This document shows, in pieces, positions 7,389-16,384 of a stretch of 64,000 nucleotides of DNA. Every line of letters begins with the position of its first letter. Position 1 is the stretch's first letter. Source of the stretch: Oerskovia enterophila (lineage in GTDB: Bacteria; Actinomycetota; Actinomycetes; Actinomycetales; Cellulomonadaceae). Both the position numbers and the translations under genes were made by a program. The stretch covers positions 62,001-126,000 of the forward strand of contig NZ_MAQA01000001.1 in the NCBI RefSeq assembly GCF_001692445.1, in the 5' to 3' direction. Under the pieces are notes generated by a model. The model ran no database searches and was not told where the DNA came from. It saw nothing but the letters and a program-made list of their open reading frames with translations.

Positions 7389-9176
7389 CTACAGCCGCGG
7401 CACGTTGCGCAGGTTCGCCCGGGCCATCGACACGACCTCTCCCATGCCGCCGCCCAGGACCTCCTTGCTCATCGCGACCGCGAAGCCGCGCACCTGCCCG
7501 GCCGTGATGGTCGGGGGCAGGGACAGTGCGCGCGGGTCGGTCACGACGTCGACCAGGGCGGGACCCGGGCGCGAGAGGGCCCCGCGCAGCGCGCCGCGCA
7601 CGTCCTTGGCGCGCTCGACGCGCACCGACGGGATCCCGATCGCGTTCGCCACCGCGGCGTAGTCGATGTGCGGCGACTCGGTGCCGAACATGGGCAGCCC
7701 GTCGACGAGCATCTCGAGGCGCACCATCCCGAGGCTCGCGTTGTCGAACAGCACGATCTTGACGGGCAGCTCGTAGGCCTTGATCGTGATGAGCTCGCCC
7801 AGGAGCATCGAGAGCCCGCCGTCGCCGGCCATCGCGACGACCTGCCGGTCCGGCTGGGCGGCCGCGACGCCGATCGCGTGCGGCACCGCGTTGGCCATGG
7901 ACCCGTGCAGGAACGACCCGATCACGCGGCGCTTGCCGTTGGGGCTGATGTACCGGGCGGCCCACACGTTGCACATGCCCGTGTCCACGGTGAAGACCGC
8001 GTCGTCGGCAGCCTCCTGGTCCAGGAGGTCCGCGACGTACTCGGGGTGGATGGGCGAGTGCTTCTCGACGTCCTTGGTGTAGGCGCCGACCACGCCCGTC
8101 ATCGACTTCTCGTGCTTGGCGACCATGCCGTCGAGGAACGAGCGGTTCTTGGCCGTGTTGACGAGCGGCATGAGGAGCCGCACGGTCTCGCCCACGTCGC
8201 CGACCACGGCGACGTCGAGCCGCGTCCGCCGGCCCAGGTGCGTGGGGTCGGTGTCGACCTGCGCGGTGCGCACGGACTCGGGCAGGAACTGGTCGTACGG
8301 GAAGTCGGTGCCGAGCAGGACCAGGAGGTCGGCCTCCTGCATGGCGTCGTGCGCGGCGCCGTAGCCGAGCAGCCCGCTCATCCCGACGTCGAACGGGTTG
8401 TCGTACTGGATCCACTCCTTGCCGCGCAGCGAGTGGCCGATCGGCGCCGCGATCTTGTCGGCGAGCGCGATCACGTCGTCGTGCGCGCCGCGCGTCCCGG
8501 CACCCGCGAAGATCGTGACCTTCTTGGCCTTGTTGATCGCGTCGGCCAGCGTCCGCAGCGCGTCGGGGTCCGGGACGATCCGCGGCCTGGCCGGGTGCAC
8601 CGCGACGTCGATGATCTCGGCCGCGGCGTCGAGGTCCGCGACGTCGCCGGGGATCGTCAGGACCGCGACTCCCGGGGCGCCGTACGCGTGGTGGATCGCG
8701 GAGTTGATGACGCGCGGCGCCTGCTGGGAGGACGAGATCATCTCGGAGTACACCGAGCACTCGGTGAACAGGCGGTCGGGGTGCGTCTCCTGGAAGAAGC
8801 TCGTGCCGATCTGCGCGCTGGGGATGTGGCTCGCGATCGCGAGGACGGGCACCTTGGAGCGGTTGGCGTCGTAGAGCCCGTTGATGAGGTGGAGGTTGCC
8901 CGGGCCGCACGAGCCCGCGCACACCGCGAGCTTCCCGGTGACCTCGGCCTCGGCCGCGGCGGCGAACGCCGCGGACTCCTCGTGGCGCACGTGCACCCAC
9001 TCGATGCCCTTGCCCTTCCCCTTCTGGCTGCGCCGGACCGCGTCGACCACGGGGTTGAGGCTGTCGCCCACGATCCCGTAGATGCGTTCGACCCCGGCCT
9101 CGATGAGCTGGGCGACGAGCAGGTCGGCGACCGTCCTGTTCCGCTTGTCCTGGGGACGACCGAGACCGAGTGCCAT
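7389..9176 (-). CDS. poxB: Thiamine diphosphate-dependent pyruvate dehydrogenase (quinone)/pyruvate oxidase
   Basis: A 595-residue ThDP enzyme that oxidatively decarboxylates pyruvate, by family to acetate and CO2 with electrons passed to membrane quinone (menaquinone in Actinobacteria). The three expected domains are visible. The pyrimidine-binding domain has the catalytic Glu in VRHEESAAFAAAAEAE, the central domain carries FAGAGTRGA, and the PP-binding domain has AGDGGLSML near residue 450 followed by the closing DNAS of the GDG-N motif. The sequence ends ARANLRNVPRL, where E. coli PoxB carries its lipid-binding tail. The start at ATG 9176 is preceded on this strand by GGAGGTTCTCCC. No operon partner. 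Confidence 0.92.
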   Translation of the reverse strand: MALGLGRPQDKRNRTVADLLVAQLIEAGVERIYGIVGDSLNPVVDAVRRSQKGKGKGIEWVHVRHEESAAFAAAAEAEVTGKLAVCAGSCGPGNLHLINGLYDANRSKVPVLAIASHIPSAQIGTSFFQETHPDRLFTECSVYSEMISSSQQAPRVINSAIHHAYGAPGVAVLTIPGDVADLDAAAEIIDVAVHPARPRIVPDPDALRTLADAINKAKKVTIFAGAGTRGAHDDVIALADKIAAPIGHSLRGKEWIQYDNPFDVGMSGLLGYGAAHDAMQEADLLVLLGTDFPYDQFLPESVRTAQVDTDPTHLGRRTRLDVAVVGDVGETVRLLMPLVNTAKNRSFLDGMVAKHEKSMTGVVGAYTKDVEKHSPIHPEYVADLLDQEAADDAVFTVDTGMCNVWAARYISPNGKRRVIGSFLHGSMANAVPHAIGVAAAQPDRQVVAMAGDGGLSMLLGELITIKAYELPVKIVLFDNASLGMVRLEMLVDGLPMFGTESPHIDYAAVANAIGIPSVRVERAKDVRGALRGALSRPGPALVDVVTDPRALSLPPTITAGQVRGFAVAMSKEVLGGGMGEVVSMARANLRNVPRL

Positions 9177-9451
9177 GGGAGAACCTCCGCACGAGGGGAA
9201 AGGGGGACCTTTCCATCGTGCGCTCGATGGCGCCCGGATGCAGCCGCTGGGGCCGTTCCGCTCGTCACGTCCGTGCGTCACAGCGCGGTGCGGACGGTCG
9301 CGCAGGGCGGCGGCCCGACGGCGCAGCTCACCGCGAGCAGTCGGGTCGCCCGGCGCGGTCGTGGCGTCGGGCGGGCTGCCCGCCCGGGGGTGCCCGCCCG
9401 TGGCCGGGACGCGCACCGCCTGGGGTGCGATCCGCCGTCGGGCGACGGCGC
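9177..9451. other. Intergenic stretch with no recognised gene
   Basis: Lies between the start of poxB and the end of the MFS gene, both on the minus strand. It holds the poxB promoter region, GCGGGCTGCCCGC near 9371, and the palindrome GCCGTCGGGCGACGGC near 9434 just past the MFS stop, a plausible terminator. Nothing else is visible. Confidence 0.5.
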
Positions 9452-10756
9452 TCAGGCCGTCGCGGGACCCTGCTCCGGGGCCTCGTCGTCCGGGACGTCC
9501 GCGGTCTCCGCCGCCTCCGCGACGTCGTCGCGCGGCGCGCCGCGGCGCAGGACCCGCGTCGAGGCGAGGACCGCGAGGACCGCGACGCCCGCCGCGATCA
9601 TCACGACCTGGAAGCCCGCGTGCGCGCCCGCGGCGTCGATCCGCGACCCCGCGATCGACGCGCCGAACGAGACGCCCACGCCCAGGGAGGTCCCGACCCA
9701 GGCGAGCCCCTCGGTGAGCTGGTGCGGGGTCACGAGGTTCTGGACCAGGGCGTTGCCGTTGATGAGCGTCGGGGCGATCGTGAAGCCCGTGACGAACATG
9801 ACGACCGCGAGCATCGGCAGCGACGTGACGACGAAGAACAGGGACACGCCCAGCGCGAGCGCGACCATGCCGATCGTGAACCGCTTCCACAGCGGCGAGA
9901 CCCAGTGGCGCGCGCCGTACGCGAGACCCGAGATGAGCGAGCCCATCGCGAAGACGCCCAGGATGAGACCCGACGCCGACTTGGAGCCCTGCTCCTCGGC
10001 GAACGCGATGGTCGAGACGTCGGTCGCGCCGAAGATGAGGCCCATCGCGACGAACACGACCGCGAGCACGATCATGCCGGGCGAACGCATCGCGGAGCGG
10101 TGCTTGACCCCGGGGACCGCGGGCATGACCGGAGGTTCGGTGCGGCGCTGCGAGAGGAACCAGACGCCGCCCACCACGGCCGCGACCATGGGGACGATGA
10201 TCCCGGCCGAGTCGGTGACCTCGGTCGCGAGCAGGGTTGCGAGGACGGGCCCGACGACGAAGACGAGCTCGTCGAGCGCCGACTCGAGCGAGTAGGCCGT
10301 GTGGAGCTGGCGCGGGTCGTTCACGGCATGGGTCCAGCGGGCGCGGACCATCGAGCCGTACGAGCCGATGCTCGCGCCCGCGATGATCGCGGTCGCGTAG
10401 AGCCACACTTCGGGCGCCTGGTTGACCGCCGAGAGCACGAGGCCGAGCAGGCCCAGCGTGCTCACGACGAGCATGGGGCGCATGACCTTGGCCTGGCCCA
10501 CGCGGTCGACGTAGCGGGCGATCTGCGGCGAGGCGATGGCCTGCGCGATCACGTAGGCCGCGGAGACGCGCCCGGCCAGGGCGTACGAGCCGTAGATGCC
10601 CTGGATCATCAGGACGATCCCGATCCCGACCATGGACATCGGGAGCCGGGCCACGACGGCCGCGGCCGAGAAGTTCAGCGCCCCCGGCTTGCTGAGGACG
10701 ACGCGGTAGGGGTTGCGGGAGTCGTCTGCCGCTGCACGGGGGGAGTCTTGGACCAC
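9452..10756 (-). CDS. Major facilitator superfamily transporter
   Basis: A 434-residue protein with about twelve hydrophobic helices. The loop 2-3 motif appears as RYVDRVGQAKVMRP and a second-half loop as RHWVSPLWKRF. The C-terminal ~30 residues are acidic and disordered. Architecture suggests a drug-efflux-like exporter, but no substrate can be named. GTG start at 10756 with GAGACT six bases upstream and GGGAG also nearby, so either leaderless or weakly led translation is possible. Stands alone, divergent from the small acetyltransferase gene. Confidence 0.85.
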   Translation of the reverse strand: MVQDSPRAAADDSRNPYRVVLSKPGALNFSAAAVVARLPMSMVGIGIVLMIQGIYGSYALAGRVSAAYVIAQAIASPQIARYVDRVGQAKVMRPMLVVSTLGLLGLVLSAVNQAPEVWLYATAIIAGASIGSYGSMVRARWTHAVNDPRQLHTAYSLESALDELVFVVGPVLATLLATEVTDSAGIIVPMVAAVVGGVWFLSQRRTEPPVMPAVPGVKHRSAMRSPGMIVLAVVFVAMGLIFGATDVSTIAFAEEQGSKSASGLILGVFAMGSLISGLAYGARHWVSPLWKRFTIGMVALALGVSLFFVVTSLPMLAVVMFVTGFTIAPTLINGNALVQNLVTPHQLTEGLAWVGTSLGVGVSFGASIAGSRIDAAGAHAGFQVVMIAAGVAVLAVLASTRVLRRGAPRDDVAEAAETADVPDDEAPEQGPATA

Positions 10757-10902
10757 CGTCTCAGTCTCCCATCGGTTGCCGCGTCGCCGAGCGTCTGCGG
10801 GGCGTGATCCTCAGCGCAGTGTCGGCCTCGTCGAGGGCCCCTTCGTAGTGTCACCGCTCGACCGGACGCGCGCGAACCGCAGGCGGCCCGCATGATGAAC
10901 GG

Positions 10903-11202
10903 GTGAGCGAGCAGACGCAGGCGATCACGATCGTCGACAACCCGGCGCAGGAGCGGTTCGAGGCGCGCACGCCCGAGGGCGACGTGGCGGGGTTCGCGGC
11001 GTACGTCCGACAACCCGGCCAGGTCGTGTTCACGCACACCGAGGTCGACGACGTCTACGCGGGCAACGGGATCGGGTCCTCGCTCGCCCGCGGCGCGCTC
11101 GACCAGGTGCGCGCGTCGGGGGACAAGGTGGTGCCGTTGTGCCCGTTCATCCGGGCGTTCGTGCAGCTCCACGAGGAGTACCAGGACCTGGTCGCGCGCT
11201 GA
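10903..11202 (+). CDS. Small GNAT-fold acetyltransferase (NATD1/YjdJ type)
   Basis: A 99-residue protein matching the minimal GNAT family. It has the FEARTPEGDVAGFAAYV strand pair, VFTHTEVDDVYAGNGIGSSL with the acetyl-CoA pyrophosphate-binding G-x-G-x-G/A-like turn, and the Cys-containing VVPLCPFIRAFV near the C-terminus. These tiny proteins are widespread and their substrate is unknown. GTG at 10903 with CATGAT six bases upstream, so probably leaderless. Followed by a strong terminator shared with the convergent lipoprotein gene. Confidence 0.85.
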   Translation: MSEQTQAITIVDNPAQERFEARTPEGDVAGFAAYVRQPGQVVFTHTEVDDVYAGNGIGSSLARGALDQVRASGDKVVPLCPFIRAFVQLHEEYQDLVAR

Positions 11203-11224
11203 CGCCTGCCGTCCCGTGAACGAC

Positions 11225-11269
11225 CGAGCGGGGCGGGTCCTCGTCGGTGACGAGAGCCCGCCCCGCTCG
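11225..11269. terminator. Bidirectional hairpin terminator
   Basis: CGAGCGGGGCGGG (11225-11237) pairs with CCCGCCCCGCTCG (11257-11269), and a second nested stem CTCGTC-GGT-GACGAG fills the interior. It sits between the convergent GNAT (ends 11202) and lipoprotein (ends 11283) genes. Confidence 0.85.
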
Positions 11270-11282
11270 GGGTCCGCCCGGA

Positions 11283-11990
11283 TCAGGCGATGGTCGCGGA
11301 GAGCGCGACCTCCTGGCGCAGGTCGTGGTTCAGGTCACCCGCGGCGTCCGCCGGGGTCAGCGTGACCTCGAACTCGATGGGCGAGCCGGGCTGGTGCTTG
11401 AAGTTCTCGCCGTAGGCGACGGACTGCCCCGGCGCGAGGACGAACGGCGCCTCGCCCGAGCCCGGGGCGATCGGGGAGTCGACGACCCCGGCCGCCTCGA
11501 AGAGCGCCTTGTCGACGATGCTGTCCATGCCCTGCATGTAGGGCCAGTCGGCGTAGCGTGCGTCGACGCCCACGATCGAGTAGGTCAGCGGCAGGTCGGC
11601 GTCGCCCGTGTTGGTCAGGACGTAGTTGACGAACACGATCGGGTCGCCCGGGTTGAGGATCGGCTTGCCCGACTCGTCCGCGAACTGGCCGGTCTTCGTC
11701 GCGACCGCAGTGCTCACCTGGTAGATGTCCACGGTGAAGCCGTCGCCCTCGGCCGTGCCGAGCTTGGTGCCGACGACCTCGTTGGACGCGGCCCACGCGG
11801 GCTTGTCGCCCGTGGCGGCGGGCTCGGCCTCGGTCTCCTCCTCCGCGGGGGTCTCCTCGGTGTCCGGCGTCTCGACGCTCGTCGAGGCCGAGGTGGTCTC
11901 CTCGGGGGCGGCGTCGCCCGAGCAGGCGGACAGGCCGAGGACGGCGACGAGGGCCAGGGGCAGTGCGAGAGCGGCTCGTGACGTGCGCAT
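11283..11990 (-). CDS. Secreted lipoprotein of unknown function
   Basis: A 235-residue protein with an N-terminal signal sequence and lipobox (VLGLSAC, Cys23), so probably anchored to the outer face of the membrane. A Thr/Glu/Ala-rich linker (~25-65) leads to a beta-rich domain with FTVDIYQVSTAVATKTGQFA and PIVFVNYVLTNTGDADLPLT. The latter phrase is typical of immunoglobulin-like DUF4352-type extracellular domains, but the match is not close enough to name. The ATG at 11990 is chosen because it places the Arg-containing n-region directly before the hydrophobic stretch; a longer frame to 12080 lacks sense. Confidence 0.7.
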   Translation of the reverse strand: MRTSRAALALPLALVAVLGLSACSGDAAPEETTSASTSVETPDTEETPAEEETEAEPAATGDKPAWAASNEVVGTKLGTAEGDGFTVDIYQVSTAVATKTGQFADESGKPILNPGDPIVFVNYVLTNTGDADLPLTYSIVGVDARYADWPYMQGMDSIVDKALFEAAGVVDSPIAPGSGEAPFVLAPGQSVAYGENFKHQPGSPIEFEVTLTPADAAGDLNHDLRQEVALSATIA

Positions 11991-12147
11991 GGGAACTCCA
12001 GAGGATCGACGAGGGGACGCTTCGATACTAGGAGTAGAGGTCCGCGGCAGACCGTGTTTCTGATGGTGAGAAGTGCCCATGTGAGATACCCGACGGAGAT
12101 CTCCGGGGCCAGGGGCTGCGCGGTGCCGTGAGGCGAGACGGAGAAGC

Positions 12148-12193
12148 GGTGAGGTGCCCGACGACGGCGGGCGCCGCCGTCGGGCACCTCACC
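12148..12193 (-). terminator. Long hairpin terminator after pgm
   Basis: The 16-bp arms GGTGAGGTGCCCGACG (12148-12163) and CGTCGGGCACCTCACC (12178-12193) are perfectly complementary with further G/C pairing inside. It begins eight bases past the pgm stop. The GCCCGACG/CGTCGGGC core recurs in other hairpins of this window. Confidence 0.85.
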
Positions 12194-12200
12194 CCGGGCG

Positions 12201-13883
12201 TCAGCCGCCCAGGGCGTCCGAGACGACCTGCTTGGCCTCGTCCTGCACCTGCGTGAGGTGCTCGGCCGAGACGAACGACTCGGCGTAGATCTTGTAGACG
12301 TTCTCCGTGCCCGAGGGGCGCGCCGCGAACCACGCGTTCTCCGTGGTGACCTTGAGGCCGCCGATCGCCGCGCCGTTGCCCGGGGCCGTGGTCAGCTTCG
12401 CGGTGATCTCCTCGCCCGCGAGCGTCGTCGACGTGACCTGATCCGGGCTGAGCCTCGCGAGCGCCGACTTCTCCTCGAGCGAGGCCGGGGCGTCGACCCG
12501 GGCATACCAGGACTCGCCGTACTGCTCGACGAGCCGGGCGTGGTGCTGGGACGGGGTCATGCCCGTGGTCGCGAGGATCTCCGAGGCGAGCAGCGCGAGC
12601 AGCAGGCCGTCCTTGTCCGTGGTCCACACCCCGCCGTTCGTGCGCAGGAACGAGGCGCCCGCGGACTCCTCGCCGCCGAACCCGACCGAGCCGTCGAGCA
12701 GGCCGGGCACGAACCACTTGAAGCCGACCGGCACCTCCTCGACGCGGCGACCGATCCCCGCCCCCACCCGGTCGATGAGCGACGAGGACACGAGCGTCTT
12801 GCCGATCGCGGCGTCCGGACGCCAGCCGGGACGGGCCCCGCCGTACAGGTAGTCGATCGCGACCGCGAGGTAGTGGTTGGGGTTCATGAGGCCCGCGTCC
12901 GGGGTCACGATCCCGTGGCGGTCGGAGTCCGCGTCGTTGCCCGTCGCGATGTCGAACGTCGAGGTCGCGTCCGGGTCCGTCATCTTCTGCACGAGCGAGG
13001 CCATGGCGTACGGCGACGAGCAGTCCATGCGGATCTTGCCGTCCCAGTCGAGCGTCATGAAGGCCCAGCGCGGGTCGACCTGCGGATTCACGACCGTCAG
13101 GTCCAGCCCGTAGCGCTCGCCGATCTCGCCCCAGTACTCGACCGACGCCCCGCCCAGGGGATCGGCGCCGATCGCGACGCCCGCGCCGCGGATGGCCTCG
13201 AGGTCCAGGACCGAGGCCAGGTCGTCGACGTACGCCGTGAGGAAGTCGTGGCGGTGCGTGGTCTCGGCCGTCAGCGCACGCTTGAGCGGGACCCGCTCGA
13301 CGTGCCCGACGCCCGAGCGCAGGATCTCGTTCGCGCGGTCCGCGATCCAGCCCGTCGCCTCCGAGTCCGCGGGCCCGCCGTGCGGCGGGTTGTACTTGAA
13401 GCCGCCGTCGCGCGGGGGGTTGTGCGACGGCGTCACGACGATTCCGTCCGCGAGCTCGGGGCCCGTGGTGCGGACCCCTGCCTCGGTGGCTGCGCCGTTG
13501 TGCAGCAGGATCGACTGGGACACGGCCGGGGTCGGGGTGTAGGAGTCGCGCGCGTCGATGTACGTCTGGACGCCCGCGGCCGTGAGGACCTCGATCGCGG
13601 TCTGCCACGCAGGCAGCGACAGCGCGTGCGTGTCACGGCCGATGAAGAGAGGACCGTCGGTGCCCTGGGCGCGCCGGTACTCGACGATCGCCGCGGTGAT
13701 CGCGATGATGTGCGCCTCGTTGAACGCGTGGTCCAGGCTCGACCCGCGGTGGCCCGACGTCCCGAACACCACCTTCTGCGCCGGGTCGTCGACGTCGGGC
13801 GAGAGGTCGTAGTAGGCGCCGACCACGGCGTCCACGTCGATGAGGTCCTGGGGCTGGGCGAGGGTTCCGGCGCGGGGGTCCAT
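12201..13883 (-). CDS. pgm: Phosphoglucomutase (alpha-D-glucose phosphate-specific)
   Basis: A 560-residue enzyme interconverting glucose 1-phosphate and glucose 6-phosphate, linking glycolysis to glycogen, trehalose and cell-wall sugar synthesis. It shows all four signature regions. These are the N-terminal phosphate contact [10 protein letters not shown], the catalytic phosphoserine in TPSHNP near residue 152, the metal loop DADSDRHG near 316, the substrate loop [10 protein letters not shown], and the phosphate-binding [10 protein letters not shown] near 520. Length and motifs match bacterial Pgm of the E. coli type. The ATG start has CAGGAT six bases upstream, compatible with leaderless expression. 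A long hairpin terminator follows. Confidence 0.95.
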   Translation of the reverse strand: MDPRAGTLAQPQDLIDVDAVVGAYYDLSPDVDDPAQKVVFGTSGHRGSSLDHAFNEAHIIAITAAIVEYRRAQGTDGPLFIGRDTHALSLPAWQTAIEVLTAAGVQTYIDARDSYTPTPAVSQSILLHNGAATEAGVRTTGPELADGIVVTPSHNPPRDGGFKYNPPHGGPADSEATGWIADRANEILRSGVGHVERVPLKRALTAETTHRHDFLTAYVDDLASVLDLEAIRGAGVAIGADPLGGASVEYWGEIGERYGLDLTVVNPQVDPRWAFMTLDWDGKIRMDCSSPYAMASLVQKMTDPDATSTFDIATGNDADSDRHGIVTPDAGLMNPNHYLAVAIDYLYGGARPGWRPDAAIGKTLVSSSLIDRVGAGIGRRVEEVPVGFKWFVPGLLDGSVGFGGEESAGASFLRTNGGVWTTDKDGLLLALLASEILATTGMTPSQHHARLVEQYGESWYARVDAPASLEEKSALARLSPDQVTSTTLAGEEITAKLTTAPGNGAAIGGLKVTTENAWFAARPSGTENVYKIYAESFVSAEHLTQVQDEAKQVVSDALGG

Positions 13884-13985
13884 GCGACGATCCTGCCACT
13901 GGTCAGGGCGTCGCGGGAGGTCTGTCCCGGGAGGGGAGACCGGCGCGGCGCACGACCACGATCCGACGACGTCTCGTCAGAAACG

Positions 13986-13991
13986 TAGGCT
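13986..13991 (+). promoter_or_regulatory. -10 hexamer of a leaderless promoter (rhodanese gene)
   Basis: TAGGCT followed by seven bases and then the ATG at 13999. The same hexamer and spacing precede the glycosyltransferase at 15458. No ribosome binding site is present. Confidence 0.65.
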
Positions 13992-13998
13992 GGTCACC

Positions 13999-14322
13999 AT
14001 GTTCCCGCCCCAGGTACCCACGACCGACGTGTCCGAGCTCGACGCCGAGCGCCCCGTGCCCGAGGGCGTCGTGCTCCTCGACGTGCGCGAGCAGGACGAG
14101 TGGGACGCGGGACACGCGCCCGACGCCGTCCACATCCCCCTGGGCGAGCTGCCCGTGCGCTGGGGCGAGCTGGACCCCGAGGTCCCGATCCTCGTGATCT
14201 GCCACTCGGGCGGACGCTCGGCGCGCGCCGCGGCGTGGCTCAACCAGGGCGACTTCGACGCGACGAACCTCGACGGCGGCATGGTCGCGTGGTCGCAGCG
14301 AGGGTTCCCGGTCGAGCAGTAG
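13999..14322 (+). CDS. Single-domain rhodanese-like protein
   Basis: A 107-residue protein with one rhodanese domain. It contains LLDVREQDEWDAGHAPDAVH, the typical DVRE..E...GHI.GA pattern, and a six-residue active-site loop C-H-S-G-G-R with catalytic Cys68. It ends in the LDGGMVAW signature. Such GlpE-like proteins move sulfane sulfur between small thiols and proteins. Leaderless start is indicated by TAGGCT seven bases before the ATG. Divergent from pgm with 115 bases between the starts. Confidence 0.9.
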   Translation: MFPPQVPTTDVSELDAERPVPEGVVLLDVREQDEWDAGHAPDAVHIPLGELPVRWGELDPEVPILVICHSGGRSARAAAWLNQGDFDATNLDGGMVAWSQRGFPVEQ

Positions 14323-14364
14323 GAGCCCGCCGGCCCCGCAGCCCGCTCCCACTACACTTTCCCC

Positions 14365-15189
14365 ATGGCCAAGAACTCGACGCCCGACTTCGTGCTGCGC
14401 CCCTTCGAGGGTCTCCCCGGCGAGACCGACTGGGTCGCCCTGCGGGAGGTCGTCCCCTCGGCCTCGGCACCTGCTCGCACCACGGAGGAGTACGGCGCTC
14501 GCGACGTGCTCGTCGTGACGATCCTCCCGGCCGGCTGGGCCGCGCTGCACCGTCAGGACGGCACCATCCTCCTGGCGCTCCAGACCCTCGCGGGCTCGGG
14601 CGACACGAGCCGCGACCTCGCGTCGGTCCTGCTCGAGGCCATCGAGGCCGAGCCGGGCACGTCGATCGAGCTCGGCGAGCTCCCGGGCCCGGGTCCGCGC
14701 CTGCAGGACGTCCTGGACCTGTCGGTGCCGTTCGAGGTCACGGTCCACGACGACTTCTCGTTCTGGCTCGACCCCACCACGGACGTCACGCCGGACCTCA
14801 AGGCGTCGCTCGACCAGGCGTCGGAGTCGATCGTGCCCACGGTCAAGCTCGAGTCGGTCGAGTCGGCCTACTGGTGCTCCATGAGCCGCGAGTTCCTGCG
14901 CTGGGCCTGGCCCGTGGGCGAGGAGGCGCTGATCGACGCGATCTCGCGCCTGCACGCCAAGCGCGAGTCGGGGCTGGGCGGCGGCAAGTTCGTCGGCGCG
15001 TTCCGGTCGTCGGGCCTGCTGGTCCCCGTCTGGGAGCTGCCGCGCGGCACCGAGGCCGCAGACCTCGAGGAGCCCGCCAAGGAGCTCAAGGCGAAGATCG
15101 ACGCGGCGCTCGCGGTCACCGAGCCGCTCGACGCCAACGAGCGTCGTGCGCGAGCGGGCATCGTGTCCCGCCAGGTCACGCTCCGCTGA
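14365..15189 (+). CDS. DUF5926 family protein
   Basis: A 274-residue soluble protein of the actinobacterial DUF5926 family, judged by LRPFEGLPGETDWVALREVV near the N-terminus, DDFSFWLD in the middle and RWAWPVGEEALIDAISRLH with GGGKFVGAFRSSGLLVPVWE in the second half. The family has no established function; members have often been mislabelled as SecA-related. The ATG is preceded by TACACT at a six-base spacing (14353-14358), so it has its own leaderless promoter even though it lies only 43 bases after the rhodanese gene. Confidence 0.8.
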   Translation: MAKNSTPDFVLRPFEGLPGETDWVALREVVPSASAPARTTEEYGARDVLVVTILPAGWAALHRQDGTILLALQTLAGSGDTSRDLASVLLEAIEAEPGTSIELGELPGPGPRLQDVLDLSVPFEVTVHDDFSFWLDPTTDVTPDLKASLDQASESIVPTVKLESVESAYWCSMSREFLRWAWPVGEEALIDAISRLHAKRESGLGGGKFVGAFRSSGLLVPVWELPRGTEAADLEEPAKELKAKIDAALAVTEPLDANERRARAGIVSRQVTLR

Positions 15190-15216
15190 CGAGCCCCTCA
15201 CCACGGGCAGCACACC

Positions 15217-15250
15217 GGCACCACCAGCACCACGGCACCACCAGCACCAC
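15217..15250. repeat. Two perfect 17-bp tandem repeats
   Basis: GGCACCACCAGCACCAC occurs twice back to back at 15217-15233 and 15234-15250, in the gap after the DUF5926 gene. It is short and of low complexity. Confidence 0.7.
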
Positions 15251-15257
15251 CCCGAGA

Positions 15258-15292
15258 CCGGCGGGCGGCGGCATCGTCGCCCCGCCCGTCGG
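15258..15292 (+). terminator. Hairpin terminator after the DUF5926 gene
   Basis: CCGGCGGGCGG (15258-15268) pairs with CCGCCCGTCGG (15282-15292) with one G-T position. It lies about 70 bases past the stop codon. A further small inverted repeat GAGAAC-ACC-GTTCTC is at 15367-15381 and could be a regulatory site for the next gene. Confidence 0.55.
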
Positions 15293-15457
15293 CCTCGGTC
15301 AGGTCACGTCCGGCGACCCGGAAGCACAGACGCCAGGCTGACCGAGAGATACCTCGGCAAGAACCCGAGAACACCGTTCTCTGGGACATCCCCGTGACTT
15401 TGGCACCTCGAGTGTGGCAAACTGCGGGAAACTCTTTGCACTACTAGGCTGGATTGC

Positions 15458-16336
15458 GTGAACGCGGACCATCGGTCGACCGAGTCAGGACTGAACACCG
15501 AAACCACAGGGGACGTGTCGGGCGTCCCCGCCAACGGGACGCACGCGCTCCCGGTGGCGAAGACCCCGCGCCCGGCCCCGCTGCACGGCGGTTCACGGCA
15601 GAAGCAGCGCGTGGCGGTGATCATCCCCGCCAAGGACGAGGCGCGTCGCATCGCGGCCACGGTCCGGGCGGCCAAGGCCATCCCCCACGTCGACCTGGTG
15701 CTCGTCGTGGACGACGGCAGCGAGGACACGACGCAGCACGTCGCCCGCGAGGCGGGAGCCGTGGTCGTGCGCCACTCCCACAACCGCGGCAAGGCGGCAG
15801 CCATGGAGACGGGCGCAGCGGTCGTCGCGATGCGTGACGTCGCGGACCGCCCCCCGCGCCTCCTGCTCTTCATCGACGGCGACCTGGGCGAGACCGCGGT
15901 CAACACGGCCCCGCTCGTGCCCCCGGTGCTCGACGGCCTGGCGGACATGTCCATCGCCCTGCTCCCGCCGCAGCCCGGCGCGGGCGGTCGCGGGATCGTC
16001 GTGGGTGCCGCGCGTCGTGCCATCCAGTCCATGACGGGCTGGACGCCCACGCAGCCGTTGTCCGGCATGCGCTGCCTGACGCGCGAGGCTTTCGAGGCGG
16101 CGACGCCGCTGGCCCGTGGCTGGGGAGTCGAGACGGGTCTGACGATCGACCTGCTCCGCAAGGGCTACGTCGCGGTCGAGGTCCCGTGCGACCTGCGCCA
16201 CCGCCCGTCCGGGTCCGACCTCAAGGGGCAGATCCACCGCGCCAACCAGTACCGCGACGTGCAGCTCGCGGTCGGGGCGCGGCGCGTCCGCAGCGCGCTC
16301 GACGCGCTCGGCGGGCACAAGCACTCCGGGAAGTAG
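15458..16336 (+). CDS. Family 2 glycosyltransferase
   Basis: A 292-residue GT-A fold transferase. A disordered N-terminus of ~50 residues precedes VAVIIPAKDEARRIAATVRA, then the nucleotide-binding VLVVDDGSEDTT, SHNRGKAAAMETG, and the metal-binding FIDGDLGE. Absence of C-terminal membrane helices and the GMRCLTREAFEAA segment recall dolichol-phosphate sugar synthase-like enzymes that load sugars on polyprenyl carriers; the sugar is unknown. The GTG at 15458 lies seven bases after TAGGCT, so the transcript is probably leaderless. Convergent with the giant membrane protein gene and separated from it by a perfect terminator. Confidence 0.85.
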   Translation: MNADHRSTESGLNTETTGDVSGVPANGTHALPVAKTPRPAPLHGGSRQKQRVAVIIPAKDEARRIAATVRAAKAIPHVDLVLVVDDGSEDTTQHVAREAGAVVVRHSHNRGKAAAMETGAAVVAMRDVADRPPRLLLFIDGDLGETAVNTAPLVPPVLDGLADMSIALLPPQPGAGGRGIVVGAARRAIQSMTGWTPTQPLSGMRCLTREAFEAATPLARGWGVETGLTIDLLRKGYVAVEVPCDLRHRPSGSDLKGQIHRANQYRDVQLAVGARRVRSALDALGGHKHSGK

Positions 16337-16346
16337 CACGTCGCAC

Positions 16347-16379
16347 GAGGCGCCCGGGCGGACTCCGCCCGGGCGCCTC
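16347..16379. terminator. Perfect bidirectional hairpin terminator
   Basis: The 15-bp arms GAGGCGCCCGGGCGG and CCGCCCGGGCGCCTC are exactly complementary with a 3-nt loop, filling the 48-base gap between two convergent genes. Confidence 0.9.
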
Positions 16380-16384
16380 GTCGT